NCBI GenBank assembly: GCA_009691855.1
Contig: SIAI01000005.1
Span: forward strand, 1 to 64,000
Reading direction: 5' to 3'
DNA from: Planctomycetota bacterium
GTDB lineage: Bacteria > Planctomycetota > UBA1135 > GCA-002686595
Length of the DNA stretch: 64,000 bases
Shown here: positions 14,922 to 23,521 of the stretch, piece after piece
Layout: each line of letters begins with the position of its first letter
Position numbering within the stretch: position 1 is the first letter of the stretch
Translations under genes and position numbers: made by a program
Notes under the pieces: generated by a model
Databases searched by the model: none
Told to the model about the DNA's origin: nothing
The model's input: the letters and a program-made list of their open reading frames with translations, nothing else

Positions 14922-17395
14922 TGATGTCTCTCGCCTTCGATCCCGCCACCGACTTCAAGCTGCTGCTGGCCGTCCCGGCGATCCCGCTGGTCGGCTACGT
15001 GCTGCAGATCTTCCTGCGCAAGCGCCTGCCCCACGGGGACAAGCTGCTGACGCTGGGCATGTTCGTGGTGATGTGCCTGACGGTGTACCTGGGCGCGAAG
15101 GGCCTGCACGCCGCCTATGCGGGCGAGCGCTTCTTCCACCACTCCTCCGAGGCCGGGCTCGAGTTCGGCTGGCTGTACAGCACGGGCACCGTGCCCGCCG
15201 CCCAGAACCTGGTCATGGGCGTGCTCTACGACCCGCTGGGCGCGGCCATGCTGGCTGTGGTCGGGATCGTGTCCTTCTGCGTGCACCTCTTCTCGATCGG
15301 GTACGTGCACGGCGACAAGCGCTACTCGATCTTCTTCGCGAACATCAGCCTGTTCACGTTCGCGATGCTCGGTCTGGTGCTGGCGGACAACCTGCTGGTG
15401 TTGTTCATCTTCTGGGAGCTGATGGGTGCGATGAGCTACCTGCTCATCGGCCACTTCTCCCACGACCCGGGCCAGCCGTTCTTCCACCGCTGGGCGACGT
15501 GGGCCTGCAAGAAGGCCTTCCTGACCACGCGCGTCGGCGACGTGCTGCTGTTCGTGGGCATCTTCATCCTGTGGGACAAGTTCCACACCCTGCGCTTCAC
15601 CGAGCTGTGGGCGGCCGCCAAGGAGACGGTCGCGGCCAACGGCGGCGAGTTCCCGACCTGGCTCACCTGGGCCGGCCTGTGCGTCTTCGGCGGGACGGTC
15701 GGCAAGTCGGCGCAGTTCCCGCTGCACATCTGGCTGCCGGACGCGATGGCCGGCCCGACGCCCGTGTCGGCCATGATCCACGCGGCGACGATGGTCGCGG
15801 CCGGCGTGTTCCTGCTCGGGCGTATGTATCCGCTGCTCTCGCCGACGGTGCTGAGCGTGGTCACGGTGGTCGGGGCGACGACGGCGCTGTTCGCGGCGAC
15901 GATCGGCACGACCTGCTACGACCTCAAGGCGGTGCTGGCCTACTCGACCATCTCGCAGCTCGGCTTCATGGTCGCCGCCGTCGGCCTGGGCGGCGTCGTG
16001 GCGGGCATGTTCCACATGACCACGCACGCCTTCTTCAAGGCCTGCCTGTTCCTCTCGGCCGGCTCGGTGATCCACGGCTGCCACCACGTGCAGGACATGC
16101 GCCTGATGGGCGGGCTGCGCAAGAAGATGCCGATCACCTTCGCGTGCATGCTGATCTGCACGCTGGCGATCGCGGGCGTGCCGTACTTCGCCGGGTTCTT
16201 CTCGAAGGACGAGGTCATCAAGGCCGGCTTCCTGAAGATCCTCGACCGCCGGACCTTCGATGGCTGGTCGCTGTACGCGCTGCTCGCGCTCTCGCTTGCG
16301 GCGGCGCTGACGGCCTTCTACATGTTCCGCCTGATCTTCCTGACCTTCTACGGGGAGTATCGCGGCAACCAGAAGCAGCACCGCTTCTCGGCCATGCTCG
16401 CCGCGGAGGGCGTCGAGGGCCCGGATCCGAACGAGCACGCGGCCCACGACGACCACGGCGCGGCTCACGGCGCTCACGACGATCACGGCCACGCTCACGC
16501 GCAGGACCACGGGCACGCCCACGGCGACGAGCACGGCCACGCGGCGCACGGCCACGCGGCGCACGGACACGCGGCGCACGGACACGCGGCGCACGGACAC
16601 GCGGCGCACGGACACGCCAAGCACGCTCCGGCGCCCAAGGTGGCGCATGTCGTGCACGCGGAGAAGCACGACGAGCACGGCGGCCACGCTGAGCACCACG
16701 CGCACGAGCCCCACGAGTCCCCGCTGGTCATGACCGTCGCGCTGATGATCCTCGGCCTGCTGGGGATCTTCGGCGGTCACTTCTGGCTGACCGAGCCGCA
16801 GAACGTCTTCAACGCGCACCCGTGGTTCGAGAAGCTCGTCACGCCGACCACCCTCTATGGCGAGGAGATCGCCAGCTGGTGCGCGCCCGAGCCCGTGGGC
16901 GAGGCGGCGGTGGAGCACTTCGAGCACCTCGAGCACGCCGCGCACCTGGACGCGCTGATCGTGTCCAGCATCGTCGCGGGCACGGGCATCCTCCTGGCGA
17001 TCCTCTTCTACCTCGTGTGGCCCGGGATTCCCGGCCGCATCGTCGCCTTCCTCGGCCAGGCCTACACCGCCGTGCGCCGCAAGTACTACATCGACGAGCT
17101 CGTCGATGCGACCGTGCTGAAGCTCACCTGGAAGCTGACCTACTTCCAGAAGTGGATCGACGAGAACGTCATCGACGGCCTGGTCAAGACCGTCGGCGCG
17201 CTGAACAAGTTCCTCGGCGTCTTCGCGGCTCTGTTCGACAAGATCGTGATCGACGGCGCGGTCAACGCCGTGGCCCTGGCCTCGCAGGTCTTCGGCGCCG
17301 CCTTCCGCCTCGTGCAGACCGGCCGCATCCAGCAGTACGCCGCCTTCGCCGTGGGTGGCGCGGTCCTGACCGCCGCCTGGCTCATCCTCGCCTGA
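14921..17395 (+). CDS. nuoL: NADH-quinone oxidoreductase subunit L with His-rich insertion
   Basis: An 824-residue antiporter-like subunit (usual length 610-680). The Mrp-type core is intact, with FWELMGAMSYLLIGH (the key Glu), the KSAQFPLHIWLPDAMAGPTPVSA lysine region and the C-terminal lateral helix YYIDELVDATVLKLTWK. Between FYGEYRGNQ and the conserved HESPLVMTVALM lies a loop of about 120 residues, of which one 94-residue stretch holds 33 histidines, mostly as GHAAH repeats. Start codons GTG 14918, ATG 14921 and ATG 14924 are all possible; 14921 overlaps the nuoK stop. The insertion is inferred to be a metal- or proton-interacting soluble loop. Confidence 0.95.
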   Translation: MMSLAFDPATDFKLLLAVPAIPLVGYVLQIFLRKRLPHGDKLLTLGMFVVMCLTVYLGAKGLHAAYAGERFFHHSSEAGLEFGWLYSTGTVPAAQNLVMGVLYDPLGAAMLAVVGIVSFCVHLFSIGYVHGDKRYSIFFANISLFTFAMLGLVLADNLLVLFIFWELMGAMSYLLIGHFSHDPGQPFFHRWATWACKKAFLTTRVGDVLLFVGIFILWDKFHTLRFTELWAAAKETVAANGGEFPTWLTWAGLCVFGGTVGKSAQFPLHIWLPDAMAGPTPVSAMIHAATMVAAGVFLLGRMYPLLSPTVLSVVTVVGATTALFAATIGTTCYDLKAVLAYSTISQLGFMVAAVGLGGVVAGMFHMTTHAFFKACLFLSAGSVIHGCHHVQDMRLMGGLRKKMPITFACMLICTLAIAGVPYFAGFFSKDEVIKAGFLKILDRRTFDGWSLYALLALSLAAALTAFYMFRLIFLTFYGEYRGNQKQHRFSAMLAAEGVEGPDPNEHAAHDDHGAAHGAHDDHGHAHAQDHGHAHGDEHGHAAHGHAAHGHAAHGHAAHGHAAHGHAKHAPAPKVAHVVHAEKHDEHGGHAEHHAHEPHESPLVMTVALMILGLLGIFGGHFWLTEPQNVFNAHPWFEKLVTPTTLYGEEIASWCAPEPVGEAAVEHFEHLEHAAHLDALIVSSIVAGTGILLAILFYLVWPGIPGRIVAFLGQAYTAVRRKYYIDELVDATVLKLTWKLTYFQKWIDENVIDGLVKTVGALNKFLGVFAALFDKIVIDGAVNAVALASQVFGAAFRLVQTGRIQQYAAFAVGGAVLTAAWLILA
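16535..16624 (+). repeat. 15 bp tandem repeat encoding GHAAH in nuoL
   Basis: Six consecutive 15 bp units, GGMCACGCGGCGCAC, encode GHAAH; the sixth is altered to GHAKH. The first two units carry GGC and the next four GGA as the Gly codon, so units were amplified after that change. Slipped-strand copy-number change would be in frame and would lengthen or shorten the His-rich loop. Confidence 0.92.
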
Positions 17396-17414
17396 AGCAA
17401 CGCTCACCCCTGCC

Positions 17415-18956
17415 ATGACCGAGCACCTCCTCTCGTGGATCACCTTCCTCCCGCTCATCGGGATGGGGCTGATCTTCTTCGTGCCCAGCACGAACACCGC
17501 CCTGGTGAAGACGATCGCGCTGATCGCCACGGGCATCCCGTTCCTGCTGGCCACATGGCTCTACTTCGGGCTGTTCAGCAAGACCACCGGCGAGCTGCAG
17601 TTCGTCGAGCGCGTGGACTGGATCTCGGGCATCCAAGCGCAGTACTACATCGGCATCGACGGGCTCTCGCTGCCGCTGGTGTGGCTGTCCACGCTGCTGC
17701 TCTTCATCGGTGTGCCGGCCAGCTTCGGCATCGAGAAGTCGCAGAAGGCCTACTACGCGCTGCTCATGCTGCTCGAGGTCGGCATCAACGGGGTGTTCGT
17801 CTCGCAGGACTACTTCCTCTTCTACGTGTTCTGGGAAGTGATGCTGCTGCCGATGTACTTCCTCATCGGCATCTGGGGCGGCCCGCGGCGCGAGTACGCG
17901 GCGATCAAGTTCTTCCTCTACACCCTGGCCGGCTCGGTGCTGATGCTGGTCGCGGTCGTCGCCCTGCGCATCGACATGGGCGGCATCGAGGGCATGCAGG
18001 CGCCGTTCTCGATCCCCGAGATGATGGCCAAGGCCAAGGCCGGGCTGCTCACCGGCGCGCACCTGCCCTTCGGCGGCACGCTGCTGGGGATGCAGTTCAC
18101 GACCTGGGTCTTCTGGTTCCTGTTCATCGGCTTCGCGATCAAGGTCCCGATCGTGCCCTTCCACACCTGGCTGCCCGACGCCCACGTCGAGGCGCCCACG
18201 CCGATCTCGGTGATCCTGGCCGGCATCCTCTTGAAGCTCGGCGGCTACGGAATGATCCGGGCCTGCTTCCCGATCGTGCCGAGCGCGTTCCACGAGTTCG
18301 CCTACGTCCTGGGCGTGATCGGGGTCGTCTCGATCGTCTACGGTGCCTTCGTCGCGCTCGGTCAGACCGACTTCAAGCGCATGGTCGCCTACAGCTCGGT
18401 GAGCCACATGGGCTACGTGCTGCTCGGCCTCGCGGCCATGACCACCTGGGGCACGACCGGCGCCGCGCTGCAGATGTTCAACCACGGCACCTCCGCCGCC
18501 GTGCTGTTCCTCGTGGTCGGCGTGATCTACGACCGCGCGCACCACCGCGACCTGAACGGCTTCGGCGGCCTCTCCCAGATCATGCCCAAGTACTGGGCGC
18601 TGACCACGCTGGGCTTCTTCGCCGCGCTCGGGCTCCCGGGGCTCGCGGGGTTCGTGGCCGAGGCCATGACCCTGCTCGGCGCCTACGAGTCGGCGCTGCC
18701 GGGCATGAAGACGCTGGTGCTGATCTCGGTGATCGGCATCGTCATCACGGCCGCCTTCCTGCTCTACGCGATGCAGCGCGTGTTCCTGGGCAAGCTGAAT
18801 CCGAAGTACGCCGGCTACAAGGACATGACCCCGCGCGAGCTCCTGTGTCAGGCACCGTTCCTGTTCCTGTGCGTGGCGCTGGGCATCTTCCCGTTCTTCC
18901 TGACGGACGTCATGCGCGCCTCGATCGACCAGTGGATGGCCACGATGGGCGGCTGA
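17415..18956 (+). CDS. nuoM: NADH-quinone oxidoreductase subunit M
   Basis: A 513-residue antiporter-like subunit with about 14 helices. Diagnostic features are YYIGIDGLSLPLVWLSTLL, the key glutamate in FYVFWEVMLLPMYFLIG, and IKVPIVPFHTWLPDAHVEAPTPISVILAGILLKLGGYG with the broken-helix lysines. Length and order are normal. It follows nuoL by 19 bp and precedes nuoN by 1 bp. Confidence 0.97.
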   Translation: MTEHLLSWITFLPLIGMGLIFFVPSTNTALVKTIALIATGIPFLLATWLYFGLFSKTTGELQFVERVDWISGIQAQYYIGIDGLSLPLVWLSTLLLFIGVPASFGIEKSQKAYYALLMLLEVGINGVFVSQDYFLFYVFWEVMLLPMYFLIGIWGGPRREYAAIKFFLYTLAGSVLMLVAVVALRIDMGGIEGMQAPFSIPEMMAKAKAGLLTGAHLPFGGTLLGMQFTTWVFWFLFIGFAIKVPIVPFHTWLPDAHVEAPTPISVILAGILLKLGGYGMIRACFPIVPSAFHEFAYVLGVIGVVSIVYGAFVALGQTDFKRMVAYSSVSHMGYVLLGLAAMTTWGTTGAALQMFNHGTSAAVLFLVVGVIYDRAHHRDLNGFGGLSQIMPKYWALTTLGFFAALGLPGLAGFVAEAMTLLGAYESALPGMKTLVLISVIGIVITAAFLLYAMQRVFLGKLNPKYAGYKDMTPRELLCQAPFLFLCVALGIFPFFLTDVMRASIDQWMATMGG

Positions 18957-18957
18957 C

Positions 18958-20475
18958 GTGAGCGAACTCAGCCCCTATCTCGCCGACCTGCCGCGCCTCG
19001 CGCCCGAGCTCCTGCTCACCGCGCTGGCGCTGATCGTGCTCGTGTGGGACCTGGTCCTGCGCGGCCGCGACTCGCGCAAGCTCGGCTATCTCACCTTGTT
19101 CGGCCTGGTGGGCACGGGCTGGCTGCTGGTGCAGCAGTGGCACGCGCCGACCTCGACCGCCTTCGGCATGGTCGTGATCGACCGCTTCGGCACGTTCTTC
19201 AAGCTCTTCACCGTGGGCGCGCTGGCGGTCGTGACGCTGTTCGTGCTCTCCGACCGGCGCGAGAAGAAGCACGGCGTGGGCGAGTACTTCTTCCTCCTGA
19301 TCGGCGCGGCGATCGGCATCTTCTTCATGGTCAGCACGAACAACCTCGTGCTGCTCATGCTCGGGCTCGAGCTCCTCTCGCTGGCCAGCTACGCGCTGGC
19401 CGGCTTCCACAAGGGTTCGAAGCGCTCGGCCGAGGCCGCGCTGAAGTACATCGTCTTCGGCGGCTTGTCCGCGGGCGTGATGCTGTACGGCATCTCGCTG
19501 CTCTACGGCCTGACCGGCACGATCGACCTCGCGGCGATGGGCCGGAACGCCGCCGATGGCTCGAGCATCAGCCTCGCCGCGCAGTTCACCGCCAGCCCGG
19601 TGCCGGTCGCGATCGCGGTGGTGCTCGTCCTGGCGGGCTTCGCCTACAAGATCTCGGTCGTCCCGTTCCACTTCTGGACGCCGGACGTGTACGAGGGCGC
19701 GCCCACGCCGGTCACGACCTTCCTGGCGGTCGCCTCCAAGGCCGCCGGCTTCGCCGCTCTGCTGCGCTTCATCGGCGCGCTGTTCATGGCCGAGGGCGTC
19801 GAGGTGGCGGTCTCGGCCTACGCGCAGCGCATCGGGCTGCTCCTGGCGCTGCTCGCCGCGATCACGATGACGCTGGGCAACCTCAGCGCGCTGCGCCAGA
19901 CGAACCTGAAGCGCCTGCTGGCCTACTCCTCGATCGCGCACGCCGGCTACGCGCTGATGGGCGTGGCGGTGATGACGAGCGCCGGCTTCTCGGCCTCGAT
20001 CTTCTACCTCGCCGCCTACTACCTCATGAACCTCGGGGCCTTCGGGTTCCTGCTGTTCTTCGAGGGCGTGACCGGCTCGGAGGACGTGGACAGCTTGAAG
20101 GGCCTCGGCTGGCGCTACCCGCTGGTCTCGTGCGCGATGGTGGTGATGCTGGTGAGCCTCACCGGTCTGCCGCCCACGGTCGGCTTCTACGGCAAGTACC
20201 TGCTCTTCTACGAGAGCGTGGACGCCGGCTACGCCTGGCTCGCGGTGGTCGCGGCGCTCAACAGCGTCGTCTCGCTCTTCTACTACTTCCGCGTGGCCAA
20301 GGCGTTGTTCCTTACGACAGTCGAGGACAAGCCTCGCGTGCTGCAGCCCGTGCTGACGGGCATCATCGCCGTCCTGGCCGTGTTCACGATCGTCACCGGG
20401 CTCTTCAACCGCCCGCTGCAGGAATGGGCGAACGCCGGGCCGGCGAGCCTGCACATCCCCGCTGCGCAGAAGTAG
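18958..20475 (+). CDS. nuoN: NADH-quinone oxidoreductase subunit N
   Basis: A 505-residue antiporter-like subunit, last gene of the complex I run. Features: MLGLELLSLASYALAGFHKGSKRSAEAALKYIVFGGLSAGVMLYG with the essential Glu and Lys, then KISVVPFHFWTPDVYEGAPTPVTTFLAVASKAAGFA. The start is GTG at 18958, one base after the nuoM stop; no ATG gives a better N-terminus. The 85 bp after its stop shows no obvious hairpin-plus-T-run terminator. Confidence 0.97.
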   Translation: MSELSPYLADLPRLAPELLLTALALIVLVWDLVLRGRDSRKLGYLTLFGLVGTGWLLVQQWHAPTSTAFGMVVIDRFGTFFKLFTVGALAVVTLFVLSDRREKKHGVGEYFFLLIGAAIGIFFMVSTNNLVLLMLGLELLSLASYALAGFHKGSKRSAEAALKYIVFGGLSAGVMLYGISLLYGLTGTIDLAAMGRNAADGSSISLAAQFTASPVPVAIAVVLVLAGFAYKISVVPFHFWTPDVYEGAPTPVTTFLAVASKAAGFAALLRFIGALFMAEGVEVAVSAYAQRIGLLLALLAAITMTLGNLSALRQTNLKRLLAYSSIAHAGYALMGVAVMTSAGFSASIFYLAAYYLMNLGAFGFLLFFEGVTGSEDVDSLKGLGWRYPLVSCAMVVMLVSLTGLPPTVGFYGKYLLFYESVDAGYAWLAVVAALNSVVSLFYYFRVAKALFLTTVEDKPRVLQPVLTGIIAVLAVFTIVTGLFNRPLQEWANAGPASLHIPAAQK

Positions 20476-20560
20476 CTACCTGCGGACTTCGGCGTAGCCC
20501 AGGGCGCGCGAGTGCGCAGCAGGCTCGCGAACGCGCGCGAACTCCGGGTATCGTTCGCGC

Positions 20561-21886
20561 ATGGACCTCGGCTTCGAAACGATAGGCAACGCGTGTCTGA
20601 TCTGCCACGACGGCGGCCCGGTGCTGGCCACCGACCCGTGGATCAAGGGCTCGGCCTACTTCGGGAGCTGGACGACCTCGCACGAGATCCCGCCCGAGCA
20701 GCTCGCGCACGTGAAGGCCTGCAAGTTCCTGTGGATCTCGCACGGCCATCCCGATCACCTAAGCCAGGAGTCGCTGGCCGAGCTCAAGGACAAGGAGATC
20801 CTGCTGCCGGACCACTTCGGCGTGCACGGTGGGGGGCGCATCGCGCGCGAGCTGCGCGAGATGGGCTACAAGGTGCGCGTGCTGAAGGACGGCGTGTGGA
20901 CCGCGCTCTCGCCGCGCATCAGGGTCCTCTCGCTGGGCGACTACAACCAGGACGCCACGCTGCTGGTCGACCTCGGCGGACGCCTGCTGGTCGACTCGAA
21001 CGATGCCAGCGACAACGGCGGCGGCGAGTTCGTGCGCTCGATCGTGCGCCAGTACAAGGACAGCTACCTGTTGGCGCTGACCGGCTACGGCGACGCCGAC
21101 ATGGTCCACTTCTACGACGAGCAGGGCCGGCGCCTGCCGCCGCCGGCGATGAAGCACGAGCCGTTCCTGGACGGGCTCGAGCTCGTGCTGCAGACCTTCG
21201 GCATCCGCGGTTACGTGCCGTTCTCGTCGCAGCACCGCTACCAGCGCACCGACAGCGCCTGGGCCAACGAGTGCGCCACGCCGCCCGAGGTCTACAAGAC
21301 GCGCTTCCAGACCCCGGGCCTCGAGCTCCTGCCGATCTTCTGTCGCTACGACTTCAAGCGCGACGAGGTGCGCTCGATCGACCCGCCCGCGCGGCCGAAC
21401 CTGCTGGTGCCGCCCGAGCAATTCGGCGACAACTGGGCGGACGAGCTCCAGCCCGCCGATGTCGAGAAGATCCAGAAGTACTTCGCGCGCTTCGAGCACC
21501 TGAAGAGCTTCCTGGGCTGGATCACCTTCCGCGTGGGCGGCAAGGACCACCGCATCGAGATCGAGCGCGCTCATCCGCTCGGCCTGACCTTTGCCACGCC
21601 GCGCGCCTCGCTGATGACCTGCGTCGAGTACGAGATTTTCGACGACCTGATGATCGGCAACTTCACCAAGACCACCGTGCACGGACCGTGGGGCCGCGAG
21701 GGCACGCAGGCGCTGTATCCCGACTTCATCCCCTTCGTGACCAAGTTCGGCGACAACGGCGGCGCGCACACGCGGGACGAGCTCGTCGTCTACTTCAACG
21801 AGTACAAGCGCCGCGGCTTCTTCGGCTTCCCCGAGCACGTCATGGGGCAGCTGACCAAGCGCACGATCACGCCGTACCTGGTCTGA
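20561..21886 (+). CDS. MBL-fold metallo-hydrolase (UlaG/CMAH-like)
   Basis: A 441-residue cytoplasmic protein. The metal-binding motif HGHPDH lies at residues 61-66 after the hydrophobic strand CKFLWIS, and further beta-lactamase-fold elements follow (RLLVDSNDAS). The N-terminal LATDPWIKGSAYFGSW segment resembles the opening of the MBL domain of CMP-Neu5Ac hydroxylase-like and UlaG-like proteins. There is no Rieske domain. The C-terminal 200 residues (LELLPIFCRYDFKRDEVR and on) look like a family-specific extension. Same strand as nuoN, 85 bp downstream, but functional linkage is not evident. Substrate unknown. Confidence 0.8.
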   Translation: MDLGFETIGNACLICHDGGPVLATDPWIKGSAYFGSWTTSHEIPPEQLAHVKACKFLWISHGHPDHLSQESLAELKDKEILLPDHFGVHGGGRIARELREMGYKVRVLKDGVWTALSPRIRVLSLGDYNQDATLLVDLGGRLLVDSNDASDNGGGEFVRSIVRQYKDSYLLALTGYGDADMVHFYDEQGRRLPPPAMKHEPFLDGLELVLQTFGIRGYVPFSSQHRYQRTDSAWANECATPPEVYKTRFQTPGLELLPIFCRYDFKRDEVRSIDPPARPNLLVPPEQFGDNWADELQPADVEKIQKYFARFEHLKSFLGWITFRVGGKDHRIEIERAHPLGLTFATPRASLMTCVEYEIFDDLMIGNFTKTTVHGPWGREGTQALYPDFIPFVTKFGDNGGAHTRDELVVYFNEYKRRGFFGFPEHVMGQLTKRTITPYLV

Positions 21887-21887
21887 G

Positions 21888-23096
21888 TCACTCGCCGCGC
21901 ACGGGCTGCGTCCAGGCGCGCTCGGCGTCGCCGACGGCGGCCGGGTTGGGCTGCGCGCGCGAAGACGTGACCGTGGCGCGCACGTAGCCCTCGCGGCCGC
22001 TGAGCGGGTAGCGCGCCGGGTCGGCGTCCGTCTCGAGGAACAGCACGCCGCTCTGCACCGCGCCGTCGAGCAGCTCGCAGCCGATGAAGCGCGTCTGGTA
22101 GCTCACGCCGGGCTCCTGCGCGATGTCCACCGTCAGCGTCTTGCCGTCGAAGTGCACGTCGGCGAGCTCGACCCCGCTCGAGGCGTAGAACTCGCCCGCG
22201 CGCATGGCCTCGATCAGCGCTCCGGCGGACAGCTCGCCCGCGCGCACCTGGATCCAGCCGCGGCCGCGGTTGCTCTTGGTCGGACCGTCCACGTGGTGAT
22301 CGTGGGCGTCGTCGGTGGCGAGCGCGTACAAGAGCGGCAGGTCGAGCTCGTACACCCGGCGCGCGTTGGCGCGGTCCCACAGCTCCTCGTTGCCCGGGTG
22401 CGTCGCGTCGCCGTGGCCGTTCGTGCCCGGGTGGCCGTTGTAGACCTCGAAGAAGCGCTCGCTGCGCAGCTCGGCCACGTCGTCGGGGGTGAGCGCCCAG
22501 CGGAAGTTCGGGTGGTTCAGGTGGCCGAGCACGGGGCGCTGCAGGCGTTCACCCTGGGCCACGATCGCCGCCAGATCGCGCTCGGCCATCTCGCGCGCGC
22601 TGGCACCGCCCTGCGGCGGGATCGATTCGGCGAGGTTGAGGCCGTTGACGTGCACCGGACGCGTGGGCGGACCGTCGCTGATCTCCTCGCCGGGGATCAG
22701 CAGGAACTCCTGCGGCTTCTCGAAGCGCGCGCGCAGCTGGTCCAGCGTCCACAGGCGCATCTCCTGCTGGCCCTCGCGCTCGCGCACGCTCACGGCGTCG
22801 TCCCCGAAGCGCGCGCGCAGCTCGGCCACGTGCGCGCTCGTCAGGCGCGGGTCGTCCGCCGCGTCGATCGCGAACCAGGTCTCGCCCGTCTGCATCACGT
22901 TGTGGTCGGAGAGCACCAGGAACTGGTAGCCGTGCTGGCGATACCAGTCGGTGACGAGCTCCGGCGCGCCGTCGGCGTCGCTCCACAGCGTGTGCACGTG
23001 CGTGCAGCCCCGGTACCAGCGCGGCTCCGCGCTGCGCAGCGAAGCGGCGCCGGCCACGAGAGCGAGGGCGAACGCGACGAGCAGGCTGGAGCGCAT
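21888..23096 (-). CDS. Secreted PHP-domain metal-dependent hydrolase-like protein
   Basis: A 402-residue protein with a signal peptide (LLVAFALALVAGAASLRS) and a PHP (polymerase and histidinol phosphatase) fold. First metal motif THVHTLWSDADGAP at about residue 35; LVLSDHN supplies the second; LGHLNHPNF and ATDDAHDHH supply later His/Asp ligands. PHP proteins are phosphoesterases or nucleases; exported versions are common in planctomycetes and poorly characterised. The track start at 23333 runs through the neighbouring membrane gene; ATG 23096 gives the signal peptide. Its stop is 2 bp from the convergent MBL gene. Confidence 0.82.
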   Translation of the reverse strand: MRSSLLVAFALALVAGAASLRSAEPRWYRGCTHVHTLWSDADGAPELVTDWYRQHGYQFLVLSDHNVMQTGETWFAIDAADDPRLTSAHVAELRARFGDDAVSVREREGQQEMRLWTLDQLRARFEKPQEFLLIPGEEISDGPPTRPVHVNGLNLAESIPPQGGASAREMAERDLAAIVAQGERLQRPVLGHLNHPNFRWALTPDDVAELRSERFFEVYNGHPGTNGHGDATHPGNEELWDRANARRVYELDLPLLYALATDDAHDHHVDGPTKSNRGRGWIQVRAGELSAGALIEAMRAGEFYASSGVELADVHFDGKTLTVDIAQEPGVSYQTRFIGCELLDGAVQSGVLFLETDADPARYPLSGREGYVRATVTSSRAQPNPAAVGDAERAWTQPVRGE

Positions 23097-23101
23097 CGCG
23101 C

Positions 23102-23458
23102 TCAAGTGTAGCGCTGCACGAACTCGAGCAACGAACGCGCGAACACCGCCACCGTCAGCAGCGCGAGGCCCAGGCGGATCCACGGCTTCACCTTGCGGTT
23201 CTGGTTCAGCGCCGCGATGAACAGCACCGCCGAACCGAGTCCGAGGCCCAGCGCCCAGCCGTGCAGGAAGCGATTCTCGCTCCAGATCCAGGTGTGGTGC
23301 GACCACAGCGCCAGCGCCCCGAACACGAGCCACGCCACCAGCGTCCAGGCCAGCACCGGGATCGCGCGCTTGTTCAACAGGCCGACCACGCCCAGCGTCG
23401 GCAGCAAGAGCAGCGACACGAAGCCGCTGGCGAGTTCGGGCAACGCTCCGAGGTCCAT
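23102..23458 (-). CDS. Small membrane protein, three to four spans
   Basis: A 118-residue hydrophobic protein (ELASGFVSLLLLPTLGVVGLL, VLAWTLVAWLVFGALALW, GWALGLGLGSAVLFIAAL, LGLALLTVAVFARSLL) with a basic loop NQNRKVKPWIR. It ends 6 bp upstream of the PHP protein start on the same strand, so the two are probably one transcript. I recognise no family. Its coherent membrane topology is also the reason for rejecting the longer start of the PHP gene. Confidence 0.7.
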   Translation of the reverse strand: MDLGALPELASGFVSLLLLPTLGVVGLLNKRAIPVLAWTLVAWLVFGALALWSHHTWIWSENRFLHGWALGLGLGSAVLFIAALNQNRKVKPWIRLGLALLTVAVFARSLLEFVQRYT

Positions 23459-23521
23459 CGAGCGCAGGAGGATAACGAGCGCGGCGCGCGGAAGAAGAGC
23501 CGCGTCGCTCGCGCGCTCAGC

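Noticed and set aside
16535-16624. Possible CRISPR-like array
   Set aside because: The 15 bp units have no spacers and are in frame as GHAAH within NuoL; a simple tandem repeat.
14870-17554. 894-residue minus-strand ORF antisense to nuoL
   Set aside because: It is a mirror frame of the GC-rich nuoL coding sequence, with His/Arg/Gln/Glu-rich shadow composition and no domain.
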